This document shows, one piece after another, positions 33,530 to 47,700 of a DNA stretch of 64,000 nucleotides. The stretch's first letter is position 1. The number at the start of each line of letters is the position of its first letter. Location of the stretch: positions 124,001 to 188,000 of the forward strand of contig JAPQWV010000656.1 of NCBI GenBank assembly GCA_027422505.1. The letters run 5' to 3'. A program made the translations under genes and the position numbers. Origin of the DNA: Craterostigma plantagineum. Taxonomy: Eukaryota; Streptophyta; Magnoliopsida; Lamiales; Linderniaceae. A model generated the notes under the pieces. The model was not told the DNA's origin. It saw only the letters and a program-made list of their open reading frames with translations, and did not search any database.

Positions 33530-34492
33530 GCACAAATTATGAAATTTATCATTTGTGTTTTTATGCTTTTTACAATAAAATATCCCAATCATATTTAAAT
33601 TTCAATCTTAATTTTATCCACAATCAAGTGATCCATGTATATAACCAAGTTTATTGGATTATTTTTTTATTGTACCAATATTTTTTTTATTCAGGTTTAT
33701 CTCTTGGATCCAACTAACTTAAAGTGTTTTACATTCTCATTCGAGGTAAGATATATACTTTCGCTTATGCAGTTTTTTCCGGATGTTTAGAATGAAACAA
33801 TTAGTTTTTGTGTGGCGCATTTTTACTGATTTGATCATTTGAGGTTTTTAAAATATAATATGCCAATCATATTATTAAATTCCTTTGATTATTAATTTTA
33901 ACACAATTTAGTTTATAGATCATTTCATATGCAAATTTTGATATTTACCCAATTGGCCATATTAATTTTCATTATGCAACTTTTTTCGGATGTTTTCGAT
34001 AAAACCATCTGTGTGTTCGCAAATATTACATCATTTGATTTTTTTGGGAACAAAAAATTTAAAATAAAATATGCCAATCGTATTATTAAATTCCTTTAAT
34101 TATTATTTTTCTCCTTAATTGTTTGATCTATGTTGTTTAATCATGTTTCTTGATTCATTTTGGATATTACACTCACTCGGCCGTATTCAATTTATTTATG
34201 CATATTTTTTCCGGTTAGTTATGCTGAAACTTTCCGTGTTTATCGCATATTTTACGAAATTTATCATTTGTGTTTTTGTGCTTTTTATAATAGAATATCC
34301 TAATCATATTTAAATTCCAATCTTAATTTTCTCCATAATCGTGTGATCCATATATATTTCTTAACCATCTTTCTTGGATTATTTTTTTATTGTACCAATT
34401 TTTTCTTTTATTCAGGGTTATATCTTGGATCCAACTAACTTAAAGTGTTTTACATTATGATTTCGAGGTGAGCTATATATGTTTACTTATTC

Positions 34493-34535
<43 letters not shown>

Positions 34536-34910
34536 CGGATCCATAATTGTATGATCCATGTCTTTTTTTCATCATGTTTCTTGAATCATTTTTTTTAACT
34601 TTTTCGATATATGTATATAATAAATATTTTGCACTTCTCCAAACTAAAAAACATATTCATGTTTTAACTCAGTTTAGTTTATTGATCATTTCGTATGCAA
34701 ATTTTGATATATACCCAACTGGTCGTATTAATTTTCATTATGCAACTTTTTCGGATGTTTACGATAAAGCCATCTGTGTGTTCGTACATATTACATCAGT
34801 TGATTTTTTTAAACAAAAAAATAAAAATAAAATATGCCAATCGTATTATTACATTCCTTTAGTTATTATTTTTCTCCTTAATTGTTTGATCCATGTTGTT
34901 TAATCATGTT
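33530..34910. repeat. Diverged tandem duplication (about 0.7-0.77 kb) in the Helitron leader
   Basis: The block with TTATCATTTGTGTTTTTATG...TTGGATCCAACTAACTTAAAG (about 33540-33770) recurs at about 34240-34480. The block with AACCATCTGTGTGTTCG-like sequence and TTTTCTCCTTAATTGTTTGATC (about 33900-34140) recurs at about 34670-34900. A poly(T) tract of about 40 bp lies between, at about 34494-34535. Confidence 0.7.
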
Positions 34911-35415
34911 ATCTTGATTCTTTTTTATCTTGTACTGATCATTTTAGTTTGTTTTTTTGAAATATACTATGCCAATCATATTATTAAATTCCTTTGATTA
35001 TTAATTTTCTCTGATGTTTTTGCCCTTTTCCAAACTATAAAATATGTGCACCCAGCTATATAATATAAGAAATTTTTTCGTAACATCTTATATCATTGAA
35101 TAATGCACAACTACTATTTACATTGAGTGTATATATTTTTTCGATGTTATTTTTAATTCAAATTTGCAGGATTTTAAAAATTAATTGGGAGGATCTATAG
35201 ATTTACACCACCGGTCGACTGTTAAAAAGGTACTTTAAATTTATAATGCTACGGCCTTTTCATTATCGATCATGATATAATATTTACGTATGTTTTTTGC
35301 CTCATAATGCACTAATCATTTCAGTTAGTATAATAATTTAAATATATAATTAAAATATGATTATAAAATCATGTGCTTTTAGGCATCGTACATTGCCAAT
35401 TAGTTTAAAACAACT

Positions 35416-38400
35416 ATGGATGCAAATCATTTCGGAACCAGTAGATCTTCTCATATTATGCAAACTAGAAGGCAACGACAATTTTCTTTACAACGTGAAG
35501 CTCGGGCCGTGAGAATGACAACTCGAAGAACTAATCTTTCGAGTCAATCAACAAATAGTCAGTCTGTTAGGAATCGTAGTCAACCTGGTAATCTCTTTTA
35601 ATTAGTTTTACTTATTTCCGAAATGAAAAAACCTTTAATTTTAAGTATTTATTTCAACTATTTCTTTGTAGAAACATCCACTACAAATAGAAGAAGCATT
35701 TTCTCGGTTCGCTCGTATATTGGAGATAGAACAATCAAATGCCCCAATTGTAATGCCCTCATGTTGATTTCGGAAAAAGTTCGAGATAATACCTTGACAA
35801 ATCCTAGATTTCAGTTATGTTGCGGAAACGAAGTTCGATTACCAAGTATTCCGATATGACCACCGTTCCTTCAGTCCCTGCATTCCCATGCAGTTTCCAA
35901 ACACAAAATCCGAATGTACAATTCATTATTGGCGTAACCTCAATGGGAGGACGGATCGACAATAGTGTCAGTGTTGGTAGGGGACCTTATGTGTTTCGCA
36001 TTGGTGGTAGCAATTACCATAGAATTGGATCATTAAGCCCCGAACAGTGTACTGGTCCTACATTTGCTCATCTATATATTTATGACACTGAGAATGAGGT
36101 TTCCAGTCGTCAGAATGCGATGAGATCATCGATTATTTCAGATGTAAGTGTCGATATACTTTGTGGGCTACAAGACATGCTCGATGTTGTAAACCCATAC
36201 GTTTCAGTTTTTCGAAATGCTCGAGATATGCTGGTTGGCCAAGAGAACGATCTAAATCTTCGTATATATATCATTCAATCTAGATAAAGTAGACAATATA
36301 CGCGTCCAACGTCCAACGTCGAGTGAAGTAGCTGCTTTATTGGTCGGTGATTGTACAGAAGACTTGGGACATAGAGACGCAATTTTACAGACGAGGAATG
36401 GTAATTTACAAAGGATAAATGAAACACGTCCAGCTTATTTCCTTACGGAACGGATGGTTGGAGAATCAACATACCGACAAGCTCTTCGAGTAGCTCAAGG
36501 GATAAAGTTTCTATGAGACAGTATTATGCGTACCGAATCCGAGATAGGGAAGTGGATGGTGATAGTTTAGTTAAAGGTGGTCGCTTATAACAATAATTTA
36601 TTGTCGATGTGTATTGCGCTATTGAGCAAAACCGTTTTTTTTACGTCAAGAGTAACCAAGACCGTTTGCTTACAGAACTATATAGCAGGTTTCAGGATGC
36701 TGTCTTAAGCGGAGATATTTATGCGCTTTCTATTGGTAGAAAGTTTATATTACCATCATCATTTACTGGAGGACCGCGCAATATGATCCAACATATCAGG
36801 GCACAGGCGCAATATGTCGTGCAATGGGTCCTCCTGATTTTTCATCACTTTCACCTGCAATCCTAATTGGCCAGAAACTACAGGAGAGCTACTTCAATAT
36901 GAACGTGTTGAAGATCGTCCGGACATCGTGTCTCGAGTTTTCAGGCTAAAGATGAAAGAACTAATTCGTGATTTGAAGGACATACGAATATTTGGAACTA
37001 TCATTGCTGGTAATTTGTTGATAATATTTTTACTTTCATTATTGTATAATATTCTAAGAAAAGAATAATGCAGATTTATTTATTGTTGAATTCCAAAAAT
37101 GCGGCCTTCCGCATGCACATATACCTATTACGGTGACACCAACTGATAAGCCCGCATGTGAGAGGATGTTAACAAATTCATCAGTGCTGAGATACCTGAT
37201 AAAGTCATTGACTCACTAGCTTATGAAACTGTCACTAAGCTTATGATTCATGGACATATGGTCCATGCTTAATAGATGGAAAGTGCTCAAAGCGATATCG
37301 AAGAGATTTTGCGATTAGACGGTTATAGACGATCGAAGCTTTGTGCAGTACATGCGTAGAAGAACAGCTGTGACAAAATTAGCTAACGGTTAGGAAATCG
37401 ACAACAGATGGGTGGTCCCATTCAACATGGATTTGTGTGTCAAGTACGGTGCTCACATAAACGTTGAACGAGTAGCAGTCCGAAGCGTTGTTAAATACTT
37501 ATACAAGTATATCCACAAAGGACACGATCGTGCAACCTTTGTCATAGAACAGAGTGGAGCTCAAAGTAACATTGATGGGCGCAACAACATCGCATTGATG
37601 AGATTAGGCAATATTTAGACTGTCGTCATGTCTCTGCCATAGAAGCATGTTGGAGGATTTTCGATTTCCCACCAACATCAATACCCATCTGTTGAGAGGA
37701 TGCATTTTCATCTGCCCGGCGATCAAAACAGTTTTAATCAGCCACAAAACACCATGATGACAATGTGGTTCGACGCAAATAGAAGGTATCACGAAGCTCG
37801 ATCGTTGACATATTCGGATTTTCCAACCGAATGGTTGTGGAACCGTCAAAGTAAAATTTGGAGAAAACCTCAGCAAAGAGTTTCAATTGGGAGACTACCA
37901 TTTACACATCCAAGTGCTGGTGAGCGCTACTATCTCAAGATGCTTCTTACGAAGGTTCGTGGAGCAATGTCATACGAGGACATAAGGACGGTATGGGGAG
38001 TTGTTCAACCTACATTCCAGGCCGCATGTCTTGAATTAGGCTTGCTCGACGACAATAATGAATGGCATGTTGCTTTAAGAGAAGCAGCTACTTGGACTAC
38101 AGGTTCTCAGCTCATGAATATGTTCTGTTCCATATTAATGTTCACCGAAGTAGCCGATCCAATAACGACATGGGAAACACATTGCGAAAGCATGACTGAT
38201 GATATTGAGAATATGATTCAACGTCGATCTAATAATTTTGACTTGCATCTCAGTGATGAAGAACGACGTAACTTGGGTATTCTTGAGATTGACCATATCG
38301 TCAACAAACCTGGCAAGTCGTTGAAAGATTATTTTCAAATGCCGCAACCATCAGTCGAGGATGCGCAGCGCTCCACCAATCGGTTGATAATGGAGGAACT

Positions 38401-38855
38401 CGATTAGGATACATCACTAGAGAAGGAAACTACGAAAGAGTTGCTCGGGCCTAAATTCAGACCAATTTAGGGTATTTTCTACTATTATGAGAGCTCAAGA
38501 CTAATATACAGGTGGCTTATTCTTTGTCTATGGTAGTGGCGGAACGGGAAAGACCTACTTGTGGAATACACTGATCTCCAAAATTAGGTCAGGCAGACAA
38601 ATTGTTATTTCAGTTGCATCCTCTGGAACCGCTGCCTTATTACTTCCTGGTGGTAAAAACTGCTCATTTTACATAAGATACCGTTAATTCCTGCAAAGAA
38701 TTCCGTTTGTTCATTTGAGGAAACTTCTTCACGAGCTGAGCTAATTTGATTGGCGTCATTGAATATTTGGGAATGATTAATCGACTTTCATTTGAGGCCG
38801 TCGACCGTCATCTAAGAGATATTTGTGACAATTATTTGGGATGAGGCTCCTATAA
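35416..38855 (+). pseudogene. Helitron Rep/helicase polyprotein, degraded (copy A)
   Basis: Successive frames, broken by stops and indels, spell a plant Helitron protein. They give a zinc-binding N region (IKCPNCNALM), the Helitron-N block (NYHRIGSLSPE, YIYDTENEV, NPYVSVFRNARDML, GRKFILPSSFTGGPRNM), the HUH nickase motif GLPHAH at about 37108-37125, and the paired-Tyr block (VVKYLYKYIHKGHD) near 37480. A linker domain follows (MHFHLPGDQN to SLKDYFQMPQPS, about 37700-38400), then the start of a PIF1-type helicase with the Walker A stretch YGSGGTGKTYLWNTL near 38530. Rep starts rolling-circle transposition; the helicase unwinds the strand. A 13-residue deletion after GDQN and many lesions show this copy is dead. 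Confidence 0.85.
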
Positions 38856-38883
38856 CTAGTTTTTTGCCCGTGCAATGCACGAG
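38856..38883 (-). other. Helitron 3' terminal hairpin and CTAG end
   Basis: A near-palindrome around GTGCAATGCAC lies 7 bp from the CTAG terminus, the layout required for 3' end recognition in Helitrons. One stem position is mismatched. Confidence 0.8.
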
Positions 38884-39030
38884 TGTTAACTATGTATATT
38901 TAATATACGTTAATTATGTTTAAAATAATATATTAATGTGAAATAATGGAAAAGGTTAAGAGATGTAGAAAACAAATTAATTCAAAACTAAGAACAAGTC
39001 TGAAATATGAGAAAATAATATTAAAATAAA

Positions 39031-42000
39031 CTATATATCGACCTGACATGTTGGATAAAATTTTACTGTACACAACATTCCTTGTAACATTTTCGGGCAG
39101 ACATTCTTGTTTCGTATTAGAATCTTGAGTCGTATTAGAATCTTGAGTCCCTTTGGTGACGTGACACGGGATATTGCAACGTAAAGTTGCCCATGGCTGA
39201 ATACAGGATTCGGAAGATATAAACCAACCGAATTTAGCGTATGTCCCTGACTTTTATTTATTGTCATCGCAAAGGCTAATTTAAGAGGAAATTGCCTTCT
39301 CCTGATGGCAAAACCCGATTCCTGGTTGCAGGGCGATAAATCAATTCGGGGAATGAGAACATTACTCCGGTCTTTGGTCCATAAATAACTGTAGCTTCGA
39401 TCACCTTATACCCTAGCTTGTAAACAACCAACAGTGTTCCATTGCACAAACCAATCGACTGATTCATGTTACGCAATAAAATGACCGGTGCTCCTACTTT
39501 CAATTGTAGGCAATGGTTTGGAAGACCAGGAAAATTGGTCGAATGGAGTAACTCAATGGGATTCATTTCTTCTACCAATTCACCAGATTCCGATGAACAT
39601 AGTCTGTCCGAACTCAAGTAATTTCGAAAAATACCGGGAAGCACCGACAATATTTTTGAATTGATGCTGTCAACATCACTATTTGTGGGCACGGAAATAA
39701 CTCGTTCCATAAGATAATCCAAATCGGATTACTGTCCTGGAAGGTCTTGATACACTGCATCAATTAAAAGATCAGTCCCATGTGAATCGTCCTTTATCAA
39801 GAATTCCTATGGAATATCAATCCAAATTGATTCACCGTTAGTTGTAAGCGATCTTCCCGGGAATTTACCATCCCCTATGTCTAGGACCCATTTTCCAATT
39901 GTACCATTCTTTGCAAATCTTCACCGGAAACATCACCAGCACAGAGACGCATGTTTATTTCAAACTTCACTAATTGACACTGATTCCATAAATTAGCACG
40001 ATGCAAAGTAGATGCAACAATTGCAACTTGACCACCATTTGCGACAACATGTAATATTTGTCTGAAATCACCTCCCAAACGAATAATTTTCCTCCAAATG
40101 GCAAATTATTGTCACAAATATCTCTTAGATGACGGTCAACAACCTCAAATGCAAGTCGATTAGTTATAGGAGCCTCATCCCAAATAATCAATGACGCCAA
40201 TCGAATTAGCTCAGCTCGTGAAGAAGTTTTCTCAAATGAACAAACAGAATCCTCCGCAGGAATTAACGGTATCTTAAATGTAGAATGAGCAGTTTTACCA
40301 ATAGGTAGTAATAAGGCAACGATTCCAGAGGACGCAACTGAAATAACAATTTGTCTGTCTGACCTAAATTTGGAGATCAGTGTGCCACAAGTAGGTCTTT
40401 CCCGTTCTGCCACTACCACATACAAAGAATAAGCCACCTGTATTTTGGCCTCGAGCTCTCTAGTGATATATCATAATCGAGTTCATCCATTATCAACCGA
40501 TCGGTGGAGCATTGCGCATCCTCGACTGATGGTTGCGGCATTTGAGGATAATCTTTCAACGACTTACCATTTTTGTTGAGGATATGCTCAATCTCAAGAA
40601 TACCCAAGTTACGTCGTTCTTCATCAGTGAGATGCATGTTGAAATTATTAGATCGACGTTGTATTATATTCTCAATATCACCAGTCATGATTTTCCAATG
40701 TGTTTCCCATGTCGTTATTGGATCGGCTACTTCGGTGAACATTAATATGGAATAGAACATATTCCTGAGCTGAGAACCAGTATACCAAGTAGCTGCTTCT
40801 TTTAAAGCAACATGCCATTCATTGTTGTCGTCGAGTAAGTCTAATTCAAGACATGTGGCCTGGATTGTAGGTTGAACAACACCCCTTACCATCCTTATGT
40901 CCTCGTATGACATTGCTCCACGAACCTTCGTAAGAAGCATCCTGAGATAGTAGTGCTCACCAGCACTTGGATGTGTAAATGGTAGTCTCCCAATTGAAAC
41001 TCTTTGCTGACAATTTCTCCAACTTTTACTTTGACGGTTCCACAACCATTCGGTTGGAAAATCCGAATATGTAAACGATCGACCTTCGCGATACCTTCTG
41101 TTTGCGTCGAACCACATTGTCATCATGGTGTTTTGTGGCTGATTAATTACTTCATGCAGATCGTCGTTGTCATGAAAGACAATGTTTTGATCGCCGGGCA
41201 GATGAAAATGCATCCTCTCAACAGATGGGTATTGATGTTGAAGTGGAAAATTGAAAATCCTCCAACATGCTTCTATGGCAGAGATATAACAACAGTGTAA
41301 ATACTGCCTAATCTCATCAACGCGATGTTGTTGCGCCCCATCAATGTTACTTTGAGCTCCACTCTGTTCTATGACAAATGATGCACGATCGTGTCCTTTG
41401 TGGATATACGTGTATAAGTATTTAACAACGCTTCAGACCGCTACTCATTTCAACGTTTATGTGAGCATCGCACTTAACACAAATCCCTGTTGAATGGGAT
41501 CACCCATCTGTTGTCGATTTCCCGACCGTTAGCTAATTTTGTCACAGATGTTCTTCTACGCTTGTACTGCACAAAGCTTCCATCGTCGATAACCGTCTCA
41601 ACGCAAAATCTCTCTGGATATCGCTTTGAGCACTTTCCATCTATTAAGCATGGACCACATGGTCCATGAATCATAAACTTAGTGACAGTTTCATAAGCTA
41701 GTGGGTCAATGACTTTATCAGGTATCTCAGCGCTGATGTTAACATCCTCTGCACATGCGTGCTTATCAGTTGGAGTCACCGTAATAAGTATGTGTGCATG
41801 CGGAAGGCCGCATTTTTGGAATTCAACAACAAATAAATGTGCATTATTTTTTTTGTTTTGTTAGAATATTATAAAATAATGAAAGTAAAAATATTATCAA
41901 CATAGAAAATTACCAGCAATGATAGTTCCAAATATCCGTCTGTCCTTCAAATCACGAATTAGTTCTTTCATCTTTAGCTTGAAAACTCGACACAGGTGTC

Positions 42001-43525
42001 CGGACGATCTTCAAATCGTTCATATTGAAGTAGCTCTCTTGTAATTTCCGGCCAATTAGAATACAGCTGAAAGTGATGAAAAAATCTGGAGGACCCATTG
42101 CACGAAATATTGCGACTATGTCCTGATAATGTTCGATAATATTGCGCGGTCCTCCAGTAAATGATGATGGTAGTATAAACTTTCTACCAACAGAAAGCGC
42201 ATTAACATCTCCGCTTAAGACAGCATCCTGAAGCCCGCTATATAGTTCTGTACGCAAACGGCCTTGGTTACTCTTGACGTAGAAAAGACGATTTTGCTCA
42301 ATAGCGCAATACACATCGACAATAAATTGTTGGTATAAGCGACCACCTCTAACTAAACTATCACCATCCTCTTCCCTATTTAGGATTCGGTACGCATAAT
42401 ACTGTCTCATAGAAACTTTATCCCTTGAGCTACTCGAAGAGCTTGTCGGTATGTTGATTCTCCAACCATCCGTTCCGTAAGGAAATAAAAATGTATATTA
42501 TAGAGGCACATAAGCTGGATGTGTTTCATTTATCCTTTGTAAATTACCATTCCTTGCCTGTAAAATTACGTCTCTATGTCCCAAGTCTTCTGTACAATCA
42601 CCTACCAATAAAGCAGAAAATTCACTCGACGTTGGACGCGTATATTGTCTACTTTCTCTAGCTAGAATGATACTTATACGAAGATTTAGATTGTTCTCTT
42701 GGCCAACCAGCATATCTCGAGAATTTCGAAAAACTGAAACGTATGGGTTTACAACATCGAGCATGTCTTGTAGCACACGAAGTATATCGACACTTACATC
42801 TGAATTAATCGATGACCTCATCGCATTCAGACGATTGGAAACCCCATTCTCAGTGTCATAAATATATAGCTGAGAAAATCTAGGACCAGTACCCTGTTCA
42901 GGGATTAATGATCCAATTCTATGGTAATTGTTACCACCAATGCGAAACACATCAGGTCCCCTACCATCATTGACTCTATTCCGGCCTCCCATCGAGGTGA
43001 AAGCCAATAATGAATTGTGCATTCGGATTTTGTTTTTGAAAACTGCCTGGGAATGCAAGGACTGAAGGAACGGTGGTGATCGGAATACTTGGTAGCCAAA
43101 CTTGACCGTTTCCGCAACATAACTGAAATCTAGTATTTGTCAAGGTACTATCTCGAACTTTTTTCCGAAATCCACATGAGGACATTACAATTGGGGCATT
43201 TGATTGTTCTATCTCCAATATATGAGCGAACCGAGAAAAGGCTTCTTCTATTTATAGTGGATGTTTCTAGAAAGAAATAGTTAAAATAAATGCTTAAAAT
43301 TAAAGGTTTTTTCATTTCAAAAATAAGTAAAACTAATTAAAAGAGATTACCAGGTTAACTACGATTCCTAACAGACTGACTATTTGTTGATTGACTCGAA
43401 AGATTAGTTCTTCGAGTTGTCATTCTCACGGCCCGAGCTTCACGTTGTAAAGACAATTGTCATTGCCTTCTAGTTTGCATAATATGATTTGAAGATCTAC
43501 TGGTTACAAAATGATTTGCATCCAT
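39031..43525 (-). pseudogene. Helitron Rep/helicase polyprotein, degraded (copy B)
   Basis: Starts at MDANHF (43525) and shows the same domain order as copy A, extended to the helicase C terminus. It has the Helitron-N blocks (NNYHRIGSLIPEQ, YIYDTENGVSNRLN, GRKFILPSSFTGGPRN), the HUH motif GLPHAHI near 41800, the linker domain with an unbroken GDQNIVFHDNDDLHEV, and PIF1 helicase motifs: ASLIIWDEAPIT (Walker B), MGGDFRQILHV, LKVGAPVILLRNM, and [17 protein letters not shown]...YVAISRV. Lesions include CGA to TGA in the N region (TRRQ, stop), several frameshifts, and a Walker A stretch that no longer reads GSGGTGKT. Not translatable as a whole. Confidence 0.87.
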
Positions 43526-44739
43526 AGTTGTTTTAAACTAATTGGCAACGTACGATGCCTAAAAGCACATAACTTTATAATCATATTTTAATTATTTATT
43601 TAAATTTATTATATTAACTGAAAGGATTAGTGCTTTATGAGGCAAAAAACATACGTAAATATTATATCACGATCGATAATGAAACGGCTGCGACATTATA
43701 AATTTAAAGTACCTTTTTGACAGTCGAGCGGTGGTGTAAATACATAGACCCTCCCAATTGATTTTTAAAATCCTGCAAATTTGAATTAAAAATAATATTA
43801 AAAAAATAAATACACTCAATGTAAATAGTAGTTGTGCATTATATTCAATGATATAAGATGTTACGAAAAAATTTCTTATATTATATAGCTGGGTGCATAT
43901 ATTTTATAGTTTGGGAACCAAAAATATCAGAGAAAATTAATAATCAAAGGAATTTAATAATATGATTGGCATAGTATATTTTAAAAAAACAAACTAAAAT
44001 GATTAGCACAGTATAAAAAAAGAATCAAGATAACATGATTAAACGACACGGATCAAACAATTAAGGAGAAAAATAATAACTAAAGGAATGTAGTAATATG
44101 ATTGGTATATTTTATTTTTATTTTTATGTTTAAAAAAAATCAAATGATGTAATATGTGCCAACACACAGATGGTTTTATCGTAAACATCCGGAAAAGTTG
44201 CATAAAGAAAATTAATACGACCAATTGGGTATATATCAAAATTTGCATATGAAATGATCAATAAACTAAACTGAGTTAAAAACATGAATATGTTTTTTAG
44301 TTTGGAGAAGTGCAAAATATTTATTATATACAGATGGAAAAAGTTAAAAAATGATTCAAGAAATATCATGAAAAAAAGACATGGATCACACAATTATGGA
44401 TCCGAAAAAAAACTGCATAAGTAAAAATACATAGCTCACCTCAAAATCAGAACGCAAAGCACTTTAAGTTAGTTGGATCCAAGATATAACCCTGAATAAA
44501 AGAAAAAATTGGTACAATAAAAAAATAATCCAAGAAAGATGGTTAAGAAATATATATGGATCACACGATTATGGAGAAAATTAAGATTGGAATTTAAATA
44601 TGATTAGGATATTATATTATAAAAAGCATAAAAACACAAATCATAAATTTCGTAATTTATGCGATAAACACGGAAAGTTTCACCATAACAAACCGGAAAA
44701 AATATGCATAAATAAATTGAATACGGCCGATTGGTAGTA

Positions 44740-47700
44740 CAAATTAGGATAGGAATTTCGTTTATTAAAAACGTGGTACGGAAAAGATACTACAAGTAAC
44801 ATATGCATGGTACTACACTAGCATAAGATATGGTACGACGAACGTATATATATTGGTAGTACAATTTATATGTATATTGATACTACGAATTTGGTTAAGA
44901 ATATTTCGACGCCGTCCGAATTATTTTTGGTCCTTGACTATGTTACCATAGTTATAAATACTATAGTGATTATTTGATATCAATATTGGTGGGTTGGTGT
45001 TTAGAATTAGGGATTGTTACGTTGAAACCCCAACTTTCCTTCTACTTGTTATGATACTAGTAAGAACATCTTACGACATATCAAGTTTTTTATCGATTGA
45101 AAGTTAGTGTTCATAATTTTATATTACCGTGTCTTTAATTTTATTATGTGCCGTAATTTGGAAGTTCTCATGCCTTATTTGCACAATAATCTACGCACTT
45201 TCGATAATTAAAAACGTGGTACGGAAAAGATACTGCAAGTAACCTACTCATGGTACTATACTAGCTTATGATATGGTTCCATAAACTTCTATGTATTGAT
45301 ACTACAAATATATGTATATTGGTACTACAATTTGGGTAGGAATTTCATTAGTTAAAAACGTGGTACGGAAAAGATACTACAAGTAACCTACTCATGGTAC
45401 AAACTAGCTTATAATATGGTATCACAAACATCTATATATTGTTACTACAAGTATATGCATATTGGTACTACAAATTAGGATAGAAATTTCGTTTATTAAA
45501 AACGTGGTACGGAAAAGATACTACAAGTAACCTATGCATGGTACTACACTAGCATACGATATGGTACGACGAACATATATATATTGGTAATACAAATATA
45601 TGTATATTGATACTACAAATTTGGATAGGAATTTTTCGACGCCGTCCGAATTATTTTTGGTCCTTGACTATGTTACCATAGATATAAATACTATAGTGAT
45701 TATTTAATATCAATATTGGTGGTTTAGTGTTTAGAATTAAGGATTGTTACGTTGAAATCCCAACTTTCCTTCTACTTATTATGATACTAGTAAGAACATT
45801 TACGACATAGTCAACTTTTTTATCGATTGAAAGTTAGTGTTCATAATTCTATGTTACCGTGTGTTTAATTTTATTATGTGCCGTAATTTAGAAGTTCTCA
45901 TGCCTTATTTGCACAATAATCTACGCATTTTCGATAATTAAAAACGTGGTACGGAAAAGATACTACAAGTAACCAACTCATGGTACTACATTAGCTTATG
46001 ATATGGTAGCACAAACATCTATTTGTTGGTACTACAAATATATGTATATTGATACTACAATTTGGGTAGGAATTTCATTAGTTAAAAACGTGGTACAGAA
46101 AAGATACTACAAGTAACCTACTCATGGTACAAACTAGCTTATAATATGGTACCACAAACATCTATATATTGGTACGACAAATATATGTATATTGGTACTA
46201 CAACTTAGGATAGGAATTTCGTTTATTAAAAACGTGGTACGGAAAAGATACTACAAGTAATCTATGCATGGTACTACACTAGCATACGATATGGTACGAC
46301 GAACGTATATATATTGGTAGTACAAATATATGTATATTGATACTACAAATTTGGGTAGGAATTTTTCGACGCCGTCCGAATTATTTTTGGTCCTTGACTA
46401 TGTTACCATAGTTATAAATACTATAGTGATTATTTAATATCAATATTGGTGGTTTAGTGTTTAGAATTAAGGATTGTTACGTTGAAACCGCAACTTTCCT
46501 TCTACTTATTATGATAATAGTAAGAACATCTTACGACATAGTCAAGTTTTTTATCGATTGAAAGTTAGTGTTCATAATTTTATGTTACCGTGTGTTTAAT
46601 TTTATTATGTGCCGTTGGAAGTTCTCATGCCTTATTTGCACAATAATGTATGCATTTTCGATAATTAAAAACGTGGTACGGAAAAGATACTACAAGAAAC
46701 CTACTCATGGTACTACACTAGCTTATGATATGGTACCACAAACATCTATGTATTGGTACTATATATGTATATTGGTACTAGAAATATACAAATATATGTA
46801 TATTGGTACTTAGAGCTGTCAAACGGGCCTGCGGCCCACGGGCCCACACGCTGGCGGGGCGGGCTGTTCATTTTTCGGCCCGCCCTGAGCGGGCAGGCCC
46901 GCCCAAAAAATACTATATATATAAGATTTATGAATGAATTATATTGATTTTGATATTTTTTGAGTTTTTTAATAACATAAATAATTACTAGTTGATTAAA
47001 TTATATATATTTTCCAAGTCCAATTCTTTAAGTTTTTATTTTTTTCCTATTTTTTATATTATTTTTATCTATTTTATATTATCCAAGTCCAATTCTCAGT
47101 TTCTCCTATTTTTTTATTATTTTTTCTGAAAATGGCAGGCTAAGCCCTCCAGGCCCGCTTTGGCGGGATTGCCCGCGCCCGCCCCGCCATTGGCGGGCTT
47201 TGGCGGGCTATGGGCCGGCCCGCCCTGCCGGCCCGTTTTGACAGCTCTATTGGTTCTATAATTTGGGTAGGAATTTCGTTTATTAAAAACGTGGTACGAA
47301 AAAGAGACTACAAGTAACCTAGGCATGGTACTACAGTAGCTTATGATATTATACCTCAAACATCTATATTTGGGTAATATAAAAATACGTATATTGGTAC
47401 TACAAATTAGGATAGGAATTTCGTTAGTTAAAAACGTGATACGGATAAGATAGTACAAGTAACCTAGGCATGGTGCTACACTAGCATATGATATGGTACC
47501 ACAGACATATATATATTGGTACTACAAATATATGTAAATTGGTACTACAAATTTGGGCAGGAATTTTTCGACGCCGTCCGAATTATTTTTGGTCCTTGAC
47601 TACGTTACCATAGTTATATGTACTATTTGATCATTTGGTATCAATATTTGGTTTAACATTTAGAATTAAGGATTATTACATTGAAACACCAACTTTCTTT

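Larger units (their letters stand above)
33230..38855 (+). mobile_element. Helitron copy A (plus strand), 3'-truncated
   Basis: About 2.2 kb of AT-rich leader precedes a degraded Rep/helicase gene (35416-38855). From about 34175 to 38855 it is an inverted copy of the Helitron at 38856-44740. The helicase stops near its Walker region, where the second Helitron abuts it. Left boundary uncertain: no canonical TC terminus is seen. The leader holds a tandem duplication of about 0.7 kb that the other copy lacks. Confidence 0.75.
38856..44740 (-). mobile_element. Helitron copy B (minus strand), 3' end intact
   Basis: Read on the minus strand it runs from about 44740 to 38856. The 3' end has the Helitron signature: a hairpin (CCCGTGC-AAT-GCACGAG as written on +, 38867-38883), a short T-rich spacer, and CTAG next to a host T (CTAG at 38856-38859). 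The right (5') end is cut by the tandem array at about 44740. It is inserted in opposite orientation into copy A's helicase region, so the two form an imperfect palindrome of more than 10 kb. Confidence 0.8.

Noticed and set aside
33232..34903. Phe/Tyr/Ile-rich frames of 60-160 codons in the Helitron leader
   Set aside because: Typical of T-rich non-coding DNA; not kept open between the two Helitron copies.
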